NCBI RefSeq assembly: GCF_003722075.1
Contig: NZ_RDSK01000009.1
Coordinates: 62,001 to 126,000, forward strand
Direction: 5' to 3'
Length of the DNA stretch: 64,000 nucleotides
DNA from: Methanohalophilus sp. RSK
Lineage (GTDB): Archaea > Halobacteriota > Methanosarcinia > Methanosarcinales > Methanosarcinaceae
A model generated the notes under the pieces. It was not told the DNA's origin and ran no database searches. It saw nothing but the letters and a program-made list of their open reading frames with translations. This document shows positions 10,105 to 19,129 of this stretch, one piece after another (positions within the stretch are counted from its first letter, which is position 1; each line of letters begins with the position of its first letter). The translations under genes were made by a program, and so were the position numbers.

Positions 10105-10117
10105 TAATATATATATA
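10105..10117 (+). promoter_or_regulatory. TATA box of the homocysteine cluster
   Basis: GAAG followed by TAATATATATATAC, about 40-50 bases upstream of the ATG at 10157. This predicts a leader of about 20 bases that includes the GAGGT ribosome-binding site. Confidence 0.55.
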
Positions 10118-10156
10118 CTCTAATATTACCAATTGATATTAACAGAGGTAGATTTC

Positions 10157-11659
10157 ATGGTAGAAAAATCCATAGAGGAGATAAACAGGAGAATAAAAGA
10201 GGGTAATGTCAATGTTGTGACGGCTGAGGAAATGGTAGGTATATTGGGAGAACTGGGTGCAAAAGAGGCTGCCAAGGAAGTTGATGTAGTTACTACCGGT
10301 ACATTTGGAGCAATGTGTTCCTCAGGAGTCTGGCTCAATTTCGGACACCCAGAGCCACCAATGAAAATGAATAAGGTTTTTTTGAATGGTGTGGAAGCCT
10401 ACTCAGGCGTAGCTGCAGTAGATGCCTTTATAGGCGCAGGACAACTTTCCGAGACTGAAGGTTTCGATTATGGTGGGGCCCATGTAATTGAGGACCTGAT
10501 ACGCGGAAAATCCATTGATCTTCATGCCACATCTTATGGTACTGATTGTTATCCCAGAAAAACGCTTGACACTACACTCAACATATATGACCTGAACCAG
10601 GCAATTATGATCAACCCCCGTAACGGGTATCAGAAGTACAATGTTGCTACTAACGGGATAAACAGAACGATTTACACATATATGGGTTCGTTACTTCCCA
10701 ACTATGGAAATGTAACCTATTCCGGCGCCGGCGTACTGTCACCATTATCCAATGATCCTGATTACCAGACAATAGGAGTTGGTACCCCTATCTTCCTTGG
10801 TGGGACAAAAGGACATATTATTGGGGAAGGAACACAGCACAGCCCGGAAACTAATTTTGGTACATTGATGCTTAGGGGTGACCTGAAAGATATGAGTGCC
10901 GATTATATTCGTGCGGCGAATTTCCATGAATACGGCACTTCCCTCTACGTTGGGATGGGCATACCTATACCTATCCTGAATGAACAACTTGCACAATCAA
11001 CCGCAGTTACAGATAAAGATGTAGTGACAAACGTACTGGATTACGGCGTGCCAAGTAGGGACAGGCCTGTTCTCAGAAAGGTCAATTATGAAGAACTACG
11101 CACCGGTAGCATCGAAATAAACGGCAGAGATACACCCACATCCTCTATGTCAAGTTTCAAAAAATCACGTGAGATTGCAGGGGAACTGAAAAAATGGGTC
11201 GCAGCTGGAGAATTTTTTGTAAACAGCCCCTCCCAGAGACTTCCTGCAAAAGCCACATGCAAACCAATGAGACAAACAACCAGAAATCCATTAGTACAGG
11301 ATATAATGGCAAAAGATGTAGTAGTCATCGATGAGAATGCAACCTTCCATGAAGCAGCTAAAATGATCATGGAAAATACTTTTAGCCATTTGCCTGTTGT
11401 CTCAGAGGATGGAAAACTGGCAGGTATTGTGACTGCATGGGACATATCCAAAGCTGTTGCTGAAACGGGATGTAATTATGTGAAGGATATCATGACAAAA
11501 AAGGTTCTCACCTCCAATGCCACTGATCCCATAGATATTGCAGCACGCAATCTTGACATGAAGGATGTATCAGCAATGCCTGTGATAGATAATGACGGAT
11601 ATGTAATCGGTATAATCACGAGTAATGATATCAGCAAACTGTTTGCGAGGAGGCGGTGA
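10157..11659 (+). CDS. L-aspartate semialdehyde sulfurtransferase, COG1900/DUF39 with CBS pair (homocysteine synthesis)
   Basis: 500-residue protein of the COG1900 family, represented in Methanosarcina acetivorans by MA1821. That protein takes part in direct sulfuration of aspartate semialdehyde to homocysteine. The N-terminal DUF39 domain (about 1-375) is followed by two CBS motifs (about 385-500). Starting at the ATG at 10157, which has a GAGGT site upstream, conserved Cys fall at residues 54 (GAMCSSG) and 131 (TDCYPRK). These match the numbering I recall for the catalytic cysteines of MA1821 and support this start over the upstream frame opening at 10133. It overlaps the next gene's ribosome-binding region, so the two are translationally coupled. 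The CBS pair may sense adenylates or SAM; this is inference. Confidence 0.92.
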   Translation: MVEKSIEEINRRIKEGNVNVVTAEEMVGILGELGAKEAAKEVDVVTTGTFGAMCSSGVWLNFGHPEPPMKMNKVFLNGVEAYSGVAAVDAFIGAGQLSETEGFDYGGAHVIEDLIRGKSIDLHATSYGTDCYPRKTLDTTLNIYDLNQAIMINPRNGYQKYNVATNGINRTIYTYMGSLLPNYGNVTYSGAGVLSPLSNDPDYQTIGVGTPIFLGGTKGHIIGEGTQHSPETNFGTLMLRGDLKDMSADYIRAANFHEYGTSLYVGMGIPIPILNEQLAQSTAVTDKDVVTNVLDYGVPSRDRPVLRKVNYEELRTGSIEINGRDTPTSSMSSFKKSREIAGELKKWVAAGEFFVNSPSQRLPAKATCKPMRQTTRNPLVQDIMAKDVVVIDENATFHEAAKMIMENTFSHLPVVSEDGKLAGIVTAWDISKAVAETGCNYVKDIMTKKVLTSNATDPIDIAARNLDMKDVSAMPVIDNDGYVIGIITSNDISKLFARRR

Positions 11660-11661
11660 GA

Positions 11662-12048
11662 ATGATGATAAAAATCAACATTTCATCCAATGTCATAGGT
11701 GAGCCCATACTTGCAGAATCAATGATTAAAACTAGAACTGCCCTGAACATCTCGCAGGCACATTTCGATTCCACTTACGGAGAGATAATTGCCGAGGTCG
11801 AAACTGACGATTTCAAGGCTATAAGAAAAGCACTGGAATCAAAGGGTGCTAAGGTAACAGTTCTAGATTATCCGATAGTCAGGGATGAAGAAGAATGCGT
11901 AGAGTGTGGAGCCTGTATATCGGTTTGTCCTGCACATGTGTTTTCCTTTGATGATGACTGGGGTATTGCCCAGAATACAGAAAAATGTATACAGTGTGGC
12001 ACCTGTATCAAGATGTGTCCGCATCGTGCCCTGAGCCTTGAGAAATAA
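11662..12048 (+). CDS. NIL-domain 2x[4Fe-4S] ferredoxin, homocysteine synthesis partner
   Basis: About 128 residues, equivalent to MA1822, the partner of the sulfurtransferase. The N-terminal NIL domain (about 1-75; a fold also found in methionine ABC transporters) is followed by two ferredoxin motifs, [12 protein letters not shown] and [12 protein letters not shown]. It probably delivers electrons or sulfur during reductive thiol transfer in the cytoplasm. The preceding stop overlaps the GGTGAG upstream of this start. ATGs at 11662 and 11665 are both possible; 11662 has GAGGAGG about 9 bases upstream. Confidence 0.92.
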   Translation: MMIKINISSNVIGEPILAESMIKTRTALNISQAHFDSTYGEIIAEVETDDFKAIRKALESKGAKVTVLDYPIVRDEEECVECGACISVCPAHVFSFDDDWGIAQNTEKCIQCGTCIKMCPHRALSLEK

Positions 12049-12062
12049 GCTCCTCACAAAGC

Positions 12063-12776
12063 ATGAAAGAATATTACCATCTCAAGGAAACGATAGTTAG
12101 CATCCATGCAGATGATGCCAGCCATGTGAAAGCAGCCAAAGAAGCTATTGGCTTCCACAGGTCATTACTTGAGGATTATATTCGAAGGGACCCTTATTTT
12201 CAGATTACACTGGAACCTCATTCATGCTCCGAAGATTCTCCTGAAGTCGTTAGGAGAATGACAGATGCTTCAAGTACAATGGGCCTTGGTCCAATGAGTG
12301 CCGTGGCCGGTACGATTGCTTCACTTGCTGTTGAAGCAATGGTAGAGGCAGGGGCAAGTTTTGCACTGGTTGACAATGGAGGAGACATAGCCTATATAAC
12401 AGACCGACAGATTGTGGTAGGTATATATGCGGGAGAATCCGCAGTAAAGGATATTGGGTTTGTGCTTGAACCTATTGACAATGTGGCCGGGATATGTACT
12501 TCATCAGGCACTGTTGGCCCATCGATCAGTTTTGGAATGGCAGATGCTGCAGTCGTTTTTTCAGAAAATGTATCCCTTGCTGATGCTGCTGCAACAGCTC
12601 TTTCAAATGCTACTGATACTGGTAAGGAGGCAGTGGAAAAAGCATTTAAAGTAGTAGACGGGATTGAGGGAATAAATGGTGCCTTTGTTATTCAGGGCGA
12701 TTATGTTGGTATGTGGGGAAATCTACCCAGGCTTAACAAAACCCGTGTAGATTACGATTGTATCACAAAAGGATGA
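12063..12776 (+). CDS. UPF0280/COG2122 family protein, homocysteine-cluster member
   Basis: 237-residue UPF0280 protein, distantly related to ApbE-type flavin transferases. It shows the glycine-rich region [11 protein letters not shown] and the VDNGGDIAY segment typical of the family. Genetic work in Methanosarcina has linked COG2122 to sulfide assimilation into homocysteine, and here it sits 14 bases behind the COG1900 and NIL-ferredoxin genes, completing the three-gene set. Molecular activity is not established by the sequence. The ribosome-binding site is weak, so translation may depend on coupling to the upstream gene. Confidence 0.85.
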   Translation: MKEYYHLKETIVSIHADDASHVKAAKEAIGFHRSLLEDYIRRDPYFQITLEPHSCSEDSPEVVRRMTDASSTMGLGPMSAVAGTIASLAVEAMVEAGASFALVDNGGDIAYITDRQIVVGIYAGESAVKDIGFVLEPIDNVAGICTSSGTVGPSISFGMADAAVVFSENVSLADAAATALSNATDTGKEAVEKAFKVVDGIEGINGAFVIQGDYVGMWGNLPRLNKTRVDYDCITKG

Positions 12777-13135
12777 TATAAATGGATACCCTTATATACA
12801 ACTATTTATAAATAATAAGTCAGACGAATGTAAGAATTCAGTCAGATCAAAGGCGGGTGCTTGGCCGCTGAAAGTCGGACTTAATTCGAACGAATGTCGA
12901 ATGCCTGAGGGCTACAATAATTAAGAGATAAATTTCAGGTTTCCAAACAACAATTGGTCCTGATTGATTTACATGTAGTTCCGGCGGGATTCCCGTCCGT
13001 AAGTGAAGTATGCGGGCGGCCATGAGAGAATTAATTGGGGATAGCGGTAAGAGTTTCTTCGTATATCGGGGATGCTGGATACCCTGTCATTACCTAAAAA
13101 ACCGTAACGTCACGAATCATCAAGAGGGGATGAAT
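12777..13135 (+). promoter_or_regulatory. Promoter and long structured leader upstream of ftsZ
   Basis: A 359-base gene-free stretch. A TATA-like TTTATAAAT at about 12805-12813 would give a leader of roughly 300 bases. Several small stems can be read: GCGG/CCGC (12853-12868), AAGT/ACTT (12872-12882), the palindrome ATTCG-AA-CGAAT (12884-12895), and a bulged GGCGGG/CCCGUCC stem (12983-12998). The sequence is clearly more GC-rich than ordinary intergenic DNA here. The frame upstream of ftsZ is open from 13010 but does not look like FtsZ. It could be a regulatory 5' UTR or an independent small RNA. Confidence 0.45.
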
Positions 13136-14296
13136 GTGCAGTCCATGGTGCAAGATGCATTAAAACTATCAGAACAGGAAAGAGAGTATCGCAAGAATTT
13201 TGAAGAGGAAGACGATTTTGAATTCGGACTTCCCAGGATAACCATTGTTGGTTGCGGAGGCGCCGGAAACAACACCATCAACCGTCTGTATAATATCGGT
13301 ATCGAAGGTGCCGAAACTATTGCTATAAACACAGACAAACAACATCTTGATCATATACGTGCTGACAAGAAGATCCTTGTGGGTAAAACCTTAACACGTG
13401 GACTTGGTGCGGGTGGCTTCCCGGAAGTCGGGGCCAAAGCCGCAGACCTTGCCCGCGGAACCCTTGAAGAAGTATTCAAGGAAAGTGACCTTGTTTTTGT
13501 AACTGCAGGAATGGGAGGAGGTACCGGTACCGGTGTGGCCCCTGTTGTGGCTGATATCGCAAAAGAACAGGGAGCAATTGTAGTAGGTATGGTTTCCAGT
13601 CCATTCAGGGTAGAAAGGGCCCGTGCTGTGAAAGCAGAAGAGGGAATTGAGGATTTCCGTCATGCAGCAGATACTGTTATTGTACTTGACAACAACAGGC
13701 TTCTCAACTATGTACCAAACCTTCCTATCGAGCAGGCGTTTTCAGTAATGGATCAGCTAATCGCTGAAACCGTAAAGGGAATCACTGAAACGATCACACA
13801 GCCATCCCTTATCAATCTGGATTACGCAGACATACGTGCTATTATGGGCTGTGGTGGAGTGGCTGTAATGCTTGTCGGGGAAAGTAAGAACCAGGACAAG
13901 AGTGAAGATGTAGTCCGGGCAGCTTTGAATCACCCACTTCTCGATGTCGATTACCGCGGAGCCACAGGTAGCCTGGTACATATTACCGGAGGACCGGACC
14001 TGAGTCTCAAGGAAGCTGAAGAAGTTGCAGCATCCCTGACATACGAATTGTCCTCAAATGCAAATGTAATCTGGGGAGCCAGAATTCGCGATGACTATGA
14101 AGGAAAGATTCGTGTAATGGCCATTATGACCGGAGTGCAGTCAGCACAGGTACTCGGACCTCAATATCAGGCCGATATTGTAGAAAAGAATACCGAATCA
14201 CGTTATACCAGGGTTCCAAATGGAAGCCGTCAGGTAGTTGAACCTATGAATCGCTCTTCTGACAATGGCGGTTCTATCATAGACATAATTAATTAA
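13136..14296 (+). CDS. ftsZ: Cell division protein FtsZ
   Basis: Tubulin-like GTPase that forms the cytokinetic ring. It carries the nucleotide-binding GCGGAGNNT motif near the N-terminus, the tubulin signature GGGTGTG with its preceding AGM, the T7-loop region [11 protein letters not shown], and a short acidic/polar C-terminal tail ending IIDIIN. The frame is open from 13010. The GTG at 13136 lies 6 bases behind GAGGGG and gives a 386-residue protein starting [10 protein letters not shown], a typical archaeal FtsZ N-terminus. The ATG at 13130 touches the ribosome-binding site and is less likely. A hairpin terminator follows. Confidence 0.96.
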   Translation: MQSMVQDALKLSEQEREYRKNFEEEDDFEFGLPRITIVGCGGAGNNTINRLYNIGIEGAETIAINTDKQHLDHIRADKKILVGKTLTRGLGAGGFPEVGAKAADLARGTLEEVFKESDLVFVTAGMGGGTGTGVAPVVADIAKEQGAIVVGMVSSPFRVERARAVKAEEGIEDFRHAADTVIVLDNNRLLNYVPNLPIEQAFSVMDQLIAETVKGITETITQPSLINLDYADIRAIMGCGGVAVMLVGESKNQDKSEDVVRAALNHPLLDVDYRGATGSLVHITGGPDLSLKEAEEVAASLTYELSSNANVIWGARIRDDYEGKIRVMAIMTGVQSAQVLGPQYQADIVEKNTESRYTRVPNGSRQVVEPMNRSSDNGGSIIDIIN

Positions 14297-14302
14297 AATC
14301 TG

Positions 14303-14345
14303 GAAAGATGCATCAAAAGCATCTTTCACAGATACTTATTTTTAA
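14303..14345 (+). terminator. Hairpin terminator after ftsZ
   Basis: Perfect 9-bp stem, GAAAGATGC (14303-14311) with GCATCTTTC (14319-14327), and a 7-base loop, followed by a T-rich stretch ending TTATTTTTA. Confidence 0.65.
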
Positions 14346-14366
14346 TATCCAACCGATTCTTCTCCC

Positions 14367-15845
14367 ATGAAAATTCTTGTAGCTACAGGTCAGCTGGCGG
14401 AAAACACAGTTCGTCATGCGGTTGGTTCTGACACAAGTGTACTTATTGTGGATACTGATGTGGCTGCTTTCATCACTCCACACAGGTTAATTCATTCCTA
14501 TAAAGACAATAATTTTAAACCCGGACAATTTGATATGGTCCTTGTTCCCGGTCTTGTCCCCGGTGATTTCACAGGCGTTGCAAACAAAATAGGTTGCCCT
14601 GTCTACTTAGGTCCAAAACACGCTTATGATCTGGGTTACGCGATACGGTTTGCAGGAGATGTGCAATTTTCAAATGAAGTCCCTGCTTGTGAATTGCTTA
14701 AAGATATACGCCAACAGGAAGCATACAAAAAATTGGGCCAGATGGAAAAGAATGCTTTTGCTCCTTTAATACTCAATGACACCAAAATAGGGGGCAATTC
14801 CCAAATGAAAATCATGGGCGAAATCGTTGATGCGGGAAATATGGATTGTGACCATCTTCAGAGTAAAGTGGCAGAATTCACCCGTAAAAGTGTTGATATC
14901 ATCGATCTGGGTATGGCTATAGATACACCCCCTGAAAACGTCCATGAAGCCATTCTCAATGCAAGAAAAGTGACCGGACTACCATTAAGTGTGGATACAC
15001 TGGATTCTGGCCATATACGTAGTGCAATTGATGCTGATATTGATATGATCCTCAGCCTCAATGACACAAATATTGATGAGCTTGGAGATGAGATCGCGGC
15101 AAAGGGGTGTGCGGTTGTGATCATCCCCGACAGTGGCAGCAAATATGACACATTGGTGCAGAATATCAAACGAGCAAAGGACTTAGGAATTGAAAATATA
15201 ATTGCAGACCCTGTGCTGGATCCAATTGGCCATGGATTTACATCTTCTGTAGAAAGATACAGAAATTTCCGTGATACTTACCCGGATATCCCTCTATTCT
15301 TTGGGGCCGGCAATGTTACAGAACTTATGGATGCTGATTCTATAGGTATAAATGCAACCCTGTGCGGAATCGCACATGAGGTCGGGGCAGCCATTCTTTT
15401 CACACCCGAATACAGTGATAAGACCCAGGGTTCCATTGCCGAGCTAAAAACTGCCTCTTCAATGATGAAACTGGCAGAGGAAAGGCACAGTTCCCCAAAG
15501 GACCTGGGAATTGACATGTTCATGATCAAAGAAAAACGAAAGCGACCGGATATAGATATGCCCGATGATGCATCTACTGCAAAGAGTAACCCCAACTGGC
15601 AACTGGATCCAGCCGGAGCATTCCATATAGGAATTACACATATAAATGATGGAAAAAGGTACATAGTCGCAGAACATGCAAAGGAAACTATCATCGGTAA
15701 AAATGCTGCAGAAATCCTGGACATGATAATAGATAAAGGACTTGTCACAAGTCTTGAGCATGCCGGTTATCTTGGAAGGGAACTGGAAAAAGCTGAAATT
15801 GCGATTGAATTTGACAGGAGCTATGTACAGGACGATGATTTTTAA
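14367..15845 (+). CDS. Dihydropteroate synthase-like protein (MJ0107-type family)
   Basis: 492-residue archaeal protein of the dihydropteroate-synthase-related family. Its middle section (about 165-370) has the TIM-barrel look of pterin-binding enzymes: DIIDLGMAIDTPPE, LPLSVDTLDSGHI, NIIADPVLDPIGHG and FGAGNVTE. The N-terminal part (about 1-150) is an extra domain, and the C-terminal part (about 400-490) is a further domain with GAFHIGITHINDG. Methanogens make tetrahydromethanopterin rather than folate, and this family has been suggested to act in pterin assembly or in another pterin-dependent step; the reaction is unproven. It is first in a run of five same-strand genes. The start ATG at 14367 has no strong ribosome-binding site and may be leaderless. 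Confidence 0.85.
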   Translation: MKILVATGQLAENTVRHAVGSDTSVLIVDTDVAAFITPHRLIHSYKDNNFKPGQFDMVLVPGLVPGDFTGVANKIGCPVYLGPKHAYDLGYAIRFAGDVQFSNEVPACELLKDIRQQEAYKKLGQMEKNAFAPLILNDTKIGGNSQMKIMGEIVDAGNMDCDHLQSKVAEFTRKSVDIIDLGMAIDTPPENVHEAILNARKVTGLPLSVDTLDSGHIRSAIDADIDMILSLNDTNIDELGDEIAAKGCAVVIIPDSGSKYDTLVQNIKRAKDLGIENIIADPVLDPIGHGFTSSVERYRNFRDTYPDIPLFFGAGNVTELMDADSIGINATLCGIAHEVGAAILFTPEYSDKTQGSIAELKTASSMMKLAEERHSSPKDLGIDMFMIKEKRKRPDIDMPDDASTAKSNPNWQLDPAGAFHIGITHINDGKRYIVAEHAKETIIGKNAAEILDMIIDKGLVTSLEHAGYLGRELEKAEIAIEFDRSYVQDDDF

Positions 15846-15856
15846 CAGGTGATCTC

Positions 15857-16309
15857 ATGAAACTTGATTCAAAAGATAAAAAAGAAATTGCTGACATATT
15901 GGCCGGGAAATACTTTTCGCAGAATGAATGGAAATGGGTAAACCTTGCAAAGGACATGCCCAGAATTCAGAAAGCCTATGAAGAAATTAAGGATCAGTAT
16001 GATTCCTACCCCTATATGAGTAAAGATTGGTATGTAGAAAATTCTTCTACGAAAAGCCTGCATATGTGCAGTCGCTGGGATGAACTCCGGGATATGGTTG
16101 ATTTCTTGAATGCTTATGCGGAACAATTTGATTTTTTGGTTGGAGCAAACCGCAAGATGCTGTGCATAAGTTCTACTGAGGAATTAAGCGACAGGCAAAA
16201 GACAGCTATCTCCGAGGCCAGGAAACTCAGGTATACTGTTTTTGTATTCACTGCAAGAGTCCCCGATGACATGGAATTCGAGCTGTCCCAGATTGGGGGC
16301 GGCATGTGA
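15857..16309 (+). CDS. Conserved hypothetical protein, about 150 residues
   Basis: I do not recognise the family. The protein is soluble and mixed alpha/beta, with an N-terminal charged helix (KLDSKDKKEIADILAG), several aromatic residues (EWKWV, YPYMSKDWY) and a C-terminal half ending in a strand-rich FVFTARVPDD. No cofactor motif is visible. It starts 11 bases after the DHPS-like gene with GGTGATC as ribosome-binding site, so it is in the same operon and probably acts in the same pathway. Codon use looks native. Confidence 0.8.
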   Translation: MKLDSKDKKEIADILAGKYFSQNEWKWVNLAKDMPRIQKAYEEIKDQYDSYPYMSKDWYVENSSTKSLHMCSRWDELRDMVDFLNAYAEQFDFLVGANRKMLCISSTEELSDRQKTAISEARKLRYTVFVFTARVPDDMEFELSQIGGGM

Positions 16310-16355
16310 TTGACGAAATAGGTTTATAAGCAATACCAAAGTAGCAATTATTCCC

Positions 16356-17546
16356 ATGCATCCCGATGAAATATATGATGTGGTAGTTGTCGGAGCCGGC
16401 CCTGCGGGCACCACAGCTGCAATGTATGCCGCACGGGGAGATGCATCCGTTTTACTTGTGGACAGGAAAAAAGACATCGGTGTGCCCCTTCAATGCGGTG
16501 GGTTTATGCCCCATGCCGATACCCTGCATGAACTTGTGCCCGATGCAGACCTTCCCTACACCCTGCTTGATTATCCGAAGAGCTGTGTGCATGCTACCAG
16601 CAATTACCAGCGTTTTATTGCACCCGACGGCTACTCAAAGGGTTTTGAAGTAGAGGCTGATTCACTAGACAGGAGACGGTTTGACAGACACCTGGCATCC
16701 CGGGCAGCTGAAGAAGGCGCCGAATTGATGGTTGGAACCAATGTCACAAATGTTCATGGAAATGCAATTGAAGTGGACGGAGTCTTTGGACCATCGACAA
16801 TCCGGGGCAAAGTCCTGATAGGTGCAGACGGTCCAAATTCTACTGTTGCAAGAGCCCATGGCATGAAACGGGAACATGATCCAATGGGAATCGGAACGGC
16901 TTTTGAGTATGAACTTGCAAACACCGGGGCGGACAGGGATGCCGTAGAGATGTATTTCGGAAAAGAGTATGTTCCCGGTGGATATGCCTGGATTATTTCA
17001 CAGGGAGGAAACACCGCAAACGTCGGTGTGGGGATACGGGAAGTGCTTTTCGAGAAGAATATGTGTGCCCGGGATTATCTGGAAAAGTTCATGAACAAAC
17101 ATCCGATTGCCAGCGATAAACTGCAGGATGCAAGGATACTTTCCGTGGTTTCCGGAGTGGTGCCGGTAGGGGGTGCTCCCGAGAAAACTGTCTCAAACAA
17201 TGTAATGCTTGCCGGTGATGCTGCAGGCCAGTTGATCGCTACCAACGGCGGAGGGATTCCCACGGCGATGATAGGGGGAAAACTGGCAGGAGAAACGGCT
17301 GGAAAATATATTGCAGGTAAATGCGAACTTTCCATTTATGAAAGGAGATGGAGGGAGCAAATGGGACTGGAGATAAAAACTGCTGTTTATATCCGGAAAA
17401 TGATGGACAACCTGATGAGATCTGACAGATTGATGTCAAAGGCCATAAAGACTATCTCACCACAACACATGAAAGCAATCCAGTGTGGCAAACTTCCTGA
17501 TCCTGTGAAAAAAACACTCACAAAGCTGAATTTCGGATTGGGTTAA
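16356..17546 (+). CDS. Geranylgeranyl reductase family flavoprotein
   Basis: 396-residue FAD-dependent reductase related to digeranylgeranylglycerophospholipid reductase, which saturates the isoprenoid chains of archaeal lipids. The N-terminal Rossmann motif VVVVGAGPAGTTAA binds the ADP part of FAD, followed by an Arg-containing second-strand region (SVLLVDRKKDIG), and the family GD motif is NVMLAGDAAGQ with GGGIP after it. The substrate-binding YxWxFP box of the archetypal enzyme is altered here (GGYAWIISQ), so this may be a paralogue acting on another prenyl substrate such as methanophenazine or quinone-like chains; that is inference. It sits 46 bases after the hypothetical gene and 2 bases before the GGCT-fold gene. 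Confidence 0.88.
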   Translation: MHPDEIYDVVVVGAGPAGTTAAMYAARGDASVLLVDRKKDIGVPLQCGGFMPHADTLHELVPDADLPYTLLDYPKSCVHATSNYQRFIAPDGYSKGFEVEADSLDRRRFDRHLASRAAEEGAELMVGTNVTNVHGNAIEVDGVFGPSTIRGKVLIGADGPNSTVARAHGMKREHDPMGIGTAFEYELANTGADRDAVEMYFGKEYVPGGYAWIISQGGNTANVGVGIREVLFEKNMCARDYLEKFMNKHPIASDKLQDARILSVVSGVVPVGGAPEKTVSNNVMLAGDAAGQLIATNGGGIPTAMIGGKLAGETAGKYIAGKCELSIYERRWREQMGLEIKTAVYIRKMMDNLMRSDRLMSKAIKTISPQHMKAIQCGKLPDPVKKTLTKLNFGLG

Positions 17547-17548
17547 TC

Positions 17549-17896
17549 ATGGATATTTTTGTTTATGGGACTCTTAAAAATGGATTCTCCAATCATCATA
17601 TAATTAGGGATTCTGTATTTATTGGAAAAGATACTACAGCTGATCAATATTGCATGTTCGATCTGGGTAGTTTTCCAGCTGTTGTGGACACTGGCAATTG
17701 TTGTAATATCAAGGGAGAAGTATATTGTATTGACAGGGATATGTTAAATAGCCTTGATATACTTGAAGGCAAGTTCTTCACAAGAAAAAAAGTAAAACTG
17801 GAAAGCAACAGAGAAGCCGGGATGTATTTTCTTGATACTTCTGAATGTAATACCTCTAACTTTCCTCTTATTCCCGATGGAGTTTGGAAGAAATGA
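17549..17896 (+). CDS. Gamma-glutamylcyclotransferase-fold (AIG2-like) protein
   Basis: 115-residue protein of the AIG2/GGCT fold. It has the N-terminal substrate loop VYGTLKNG and the catalytic Glu in LDILEG; enzymes of this fold release 5-oxoproline from gamma-glutamyl amines or peptides. It starts 2 bases after the flavoprotein stop and overlaps the radical SAM gene by an ATGA junction, so it is tightly coupled. The physiological substrate in an archaeon lacking glutathione is unknown. A polyamine-type or modified-peptide gamma-glutamyl substrate is one possibility. Confidence 0.85.
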   Translation: MDIFVYGTLKNGFSNHHIIRDSVFIGKDTTADQYCMFDLGSFPAVVDTGNCCNIKGEVYCIDRDMLNSLDILEGKFFTRKKVKLESNREAGMYFLDTSECNTSNFPLIPDGVWKK

Positions 17897-18492
17897 AAAC
17901 TGATGAACCCTCTATATGCTATGAGGCCCATGGTAACCTGTACCTGAACATAACCAATCAATGCAGTGCGGACTGTTATTTTTGTATCCGCAACCAGGGA
18001 GAAGGATTATATGGATATAATCTGTGGCTTCAAAAGGACCCTTCTGAAAATGAAATAATTGCAGAACTGGAAAAGCATGATCTGAAAAAGTACAAAGAGA
18101 TAGTTTTCACAGGATTCGGGGAACCTACAGCCCGTTTTGACGTACTGATTGCTGTCACCCGCTGGTTGAAAGCAAAGGGAACATATGTAAGACTGGATAC
18201 CAATGGACACGGCCAGCTTATAAATCCCGGGATCAATGTGGTTGATTGTCTTGTGGATGTCGGATTGGATGCAGTTTCAGTCAGCCTTAACGCAGAATCC
18301 GCAGAAGTTTATGACAGGATTTGTAAACCATTCTACCAAAACTCTTATGCTGCCCTGCTGAAATTTGCGGAAGAATCAAAAGAAGCAGGCCTCCATGTAC
18401 GTTTCAGCGTGGTAGATGTTCCTGAAATCGATACTGAAAAATGCAGCCAGATGGCTTGGGACATGGGCGTGGATTTCCGCATAAGGGGCTAA
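17893..18492 (+). CDS. Radical SAM protein, TatD-associated type
   Basis: About 199 residues. The radical SAM cluster motif is CSADCYFC (CxxxCxxC), followed by the GFGEPTAR SAM-binding glycine motif and the RLDTNGHGQL strand. The short length and composition match the TatD-linked radical SAM family, but no tatD gene is in view. The start is the ATG at 17893, overlapping the stop of the previous gene; an upstream in-frame ATG at 17884 lies inside it. The protein ends after about 200 residues, covering only a partial TIM barrel, as is usual for this group. The reaction is unknown. Confidence 0.85.
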   Translation: MKTDEPSICYEAHGNLYLNITNQCSADCYFCIRNQGEGLYGYNLWLQKDPSENEIIAELEKHDLKKYKEIVFTGFGEPTARFDVLIAVTRWLKAKGTYVRLDTNGHGQLINPGINVVDCLVDVGLDAVSVSLNAESAEVYDRICKPFYQNSYAALLKFAEESKEAGLHVRFSVVDVPEIDTEKCSQMAWDMGVDFRIRG

Positions 18493-18505
18493 CAATTACA
18501 TATAT

Positions 18506-19129
18506 TCATATGTATTTTAGCAAGGAATCCCTTTTAGCCGAGTGGATGCGCTTCTTTAGAATAGAATTTAAGGCCTGCAGATCTCCTTTTTTAGCACTTA
18601 TCGGTGCTACCCTGCCAATCCACTGTCTCCAGGGTGGAAAAAGCCCCAATCTTTCAATAATAGCATCGAGGACCCTATCTTTATCCTCTTCCTTGACCTT
18701 ATCCATTTTATTTACAACTATCAGGGGTTCAAGATCCATTTCTGTAAAAAAATCGAATATTTCTATATCAATGGGAAGCTCGCCCCGTTGATCCCAGCGA
18801 TCCACAACCTCAGCAAAAGAACCTGCATCAACTACTATAGCAGCGATGTTAATCCGCTGATTTCCCTCTTCTATATAACGTACGATTTTATCCTTTACGA
18901 TATCCTGTTTGCGCTCTTTTACACCATTCATAAATCCAAAGCCGGGAAGGTCGGTAATCACTAATTCCCCTTTCTTCACATGAGTGGGTTTCAGGGTGAC
19001 ACCAGGCCTTTTGCCGACCTTCACTTTGCGTCCGGAAAGAGCTCTTACAATAGAGGATTTGCCTACATTGGAGCGACCGGCAAATACAATTTCAAAATCA
19101 TTGTTTTTTGGGATTACAGCAGGATTCAT
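18506..19129 (-). CDS. engB: Probable GTP-binding protein EngB
   Basis: 207-residue TrmE-Era-EngA-EngB-family GTPase. G1 is GRSNVGKSS, G3 is DLPGFG, G4 is NKMDK and G5 is ISAKKG. Bacterial EngB helps assemble the large ribosomal subunit; the archaeal role is probably similar but less studied. It overlaps the upstream DHH gene by 4 bases (ATGA), so the two are translated together. It converges on the radical SAM gene. Confidence 0.93.
   Translation of the reverse strand: MNPAVIPKNNDFEIVFAGRSNVGKSSIVRALSGRKVKVGKRPGVTLKPTHVKKGELVITDLPGFGFMNGVKERKQDIVKDKIVRYIEEGNQRINIAAIVVDAGSFAEVVDRWDQRGELPIDIEIFDFFTEMDLEPLIVVNKMDKVKEEDKDRVLDAIIERLGLFPPWRQWIGRVAPISAKKGDLQALNSILKKRIHSAKRDSLLKYI

Noticed and set aside
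12840-12910. Possible tRNA or SRP RNA in the ftsZ leader
   Set aside because: No acceptor stem or T arm can be formed, and the conserved SRP helix 8 sequence is absent.
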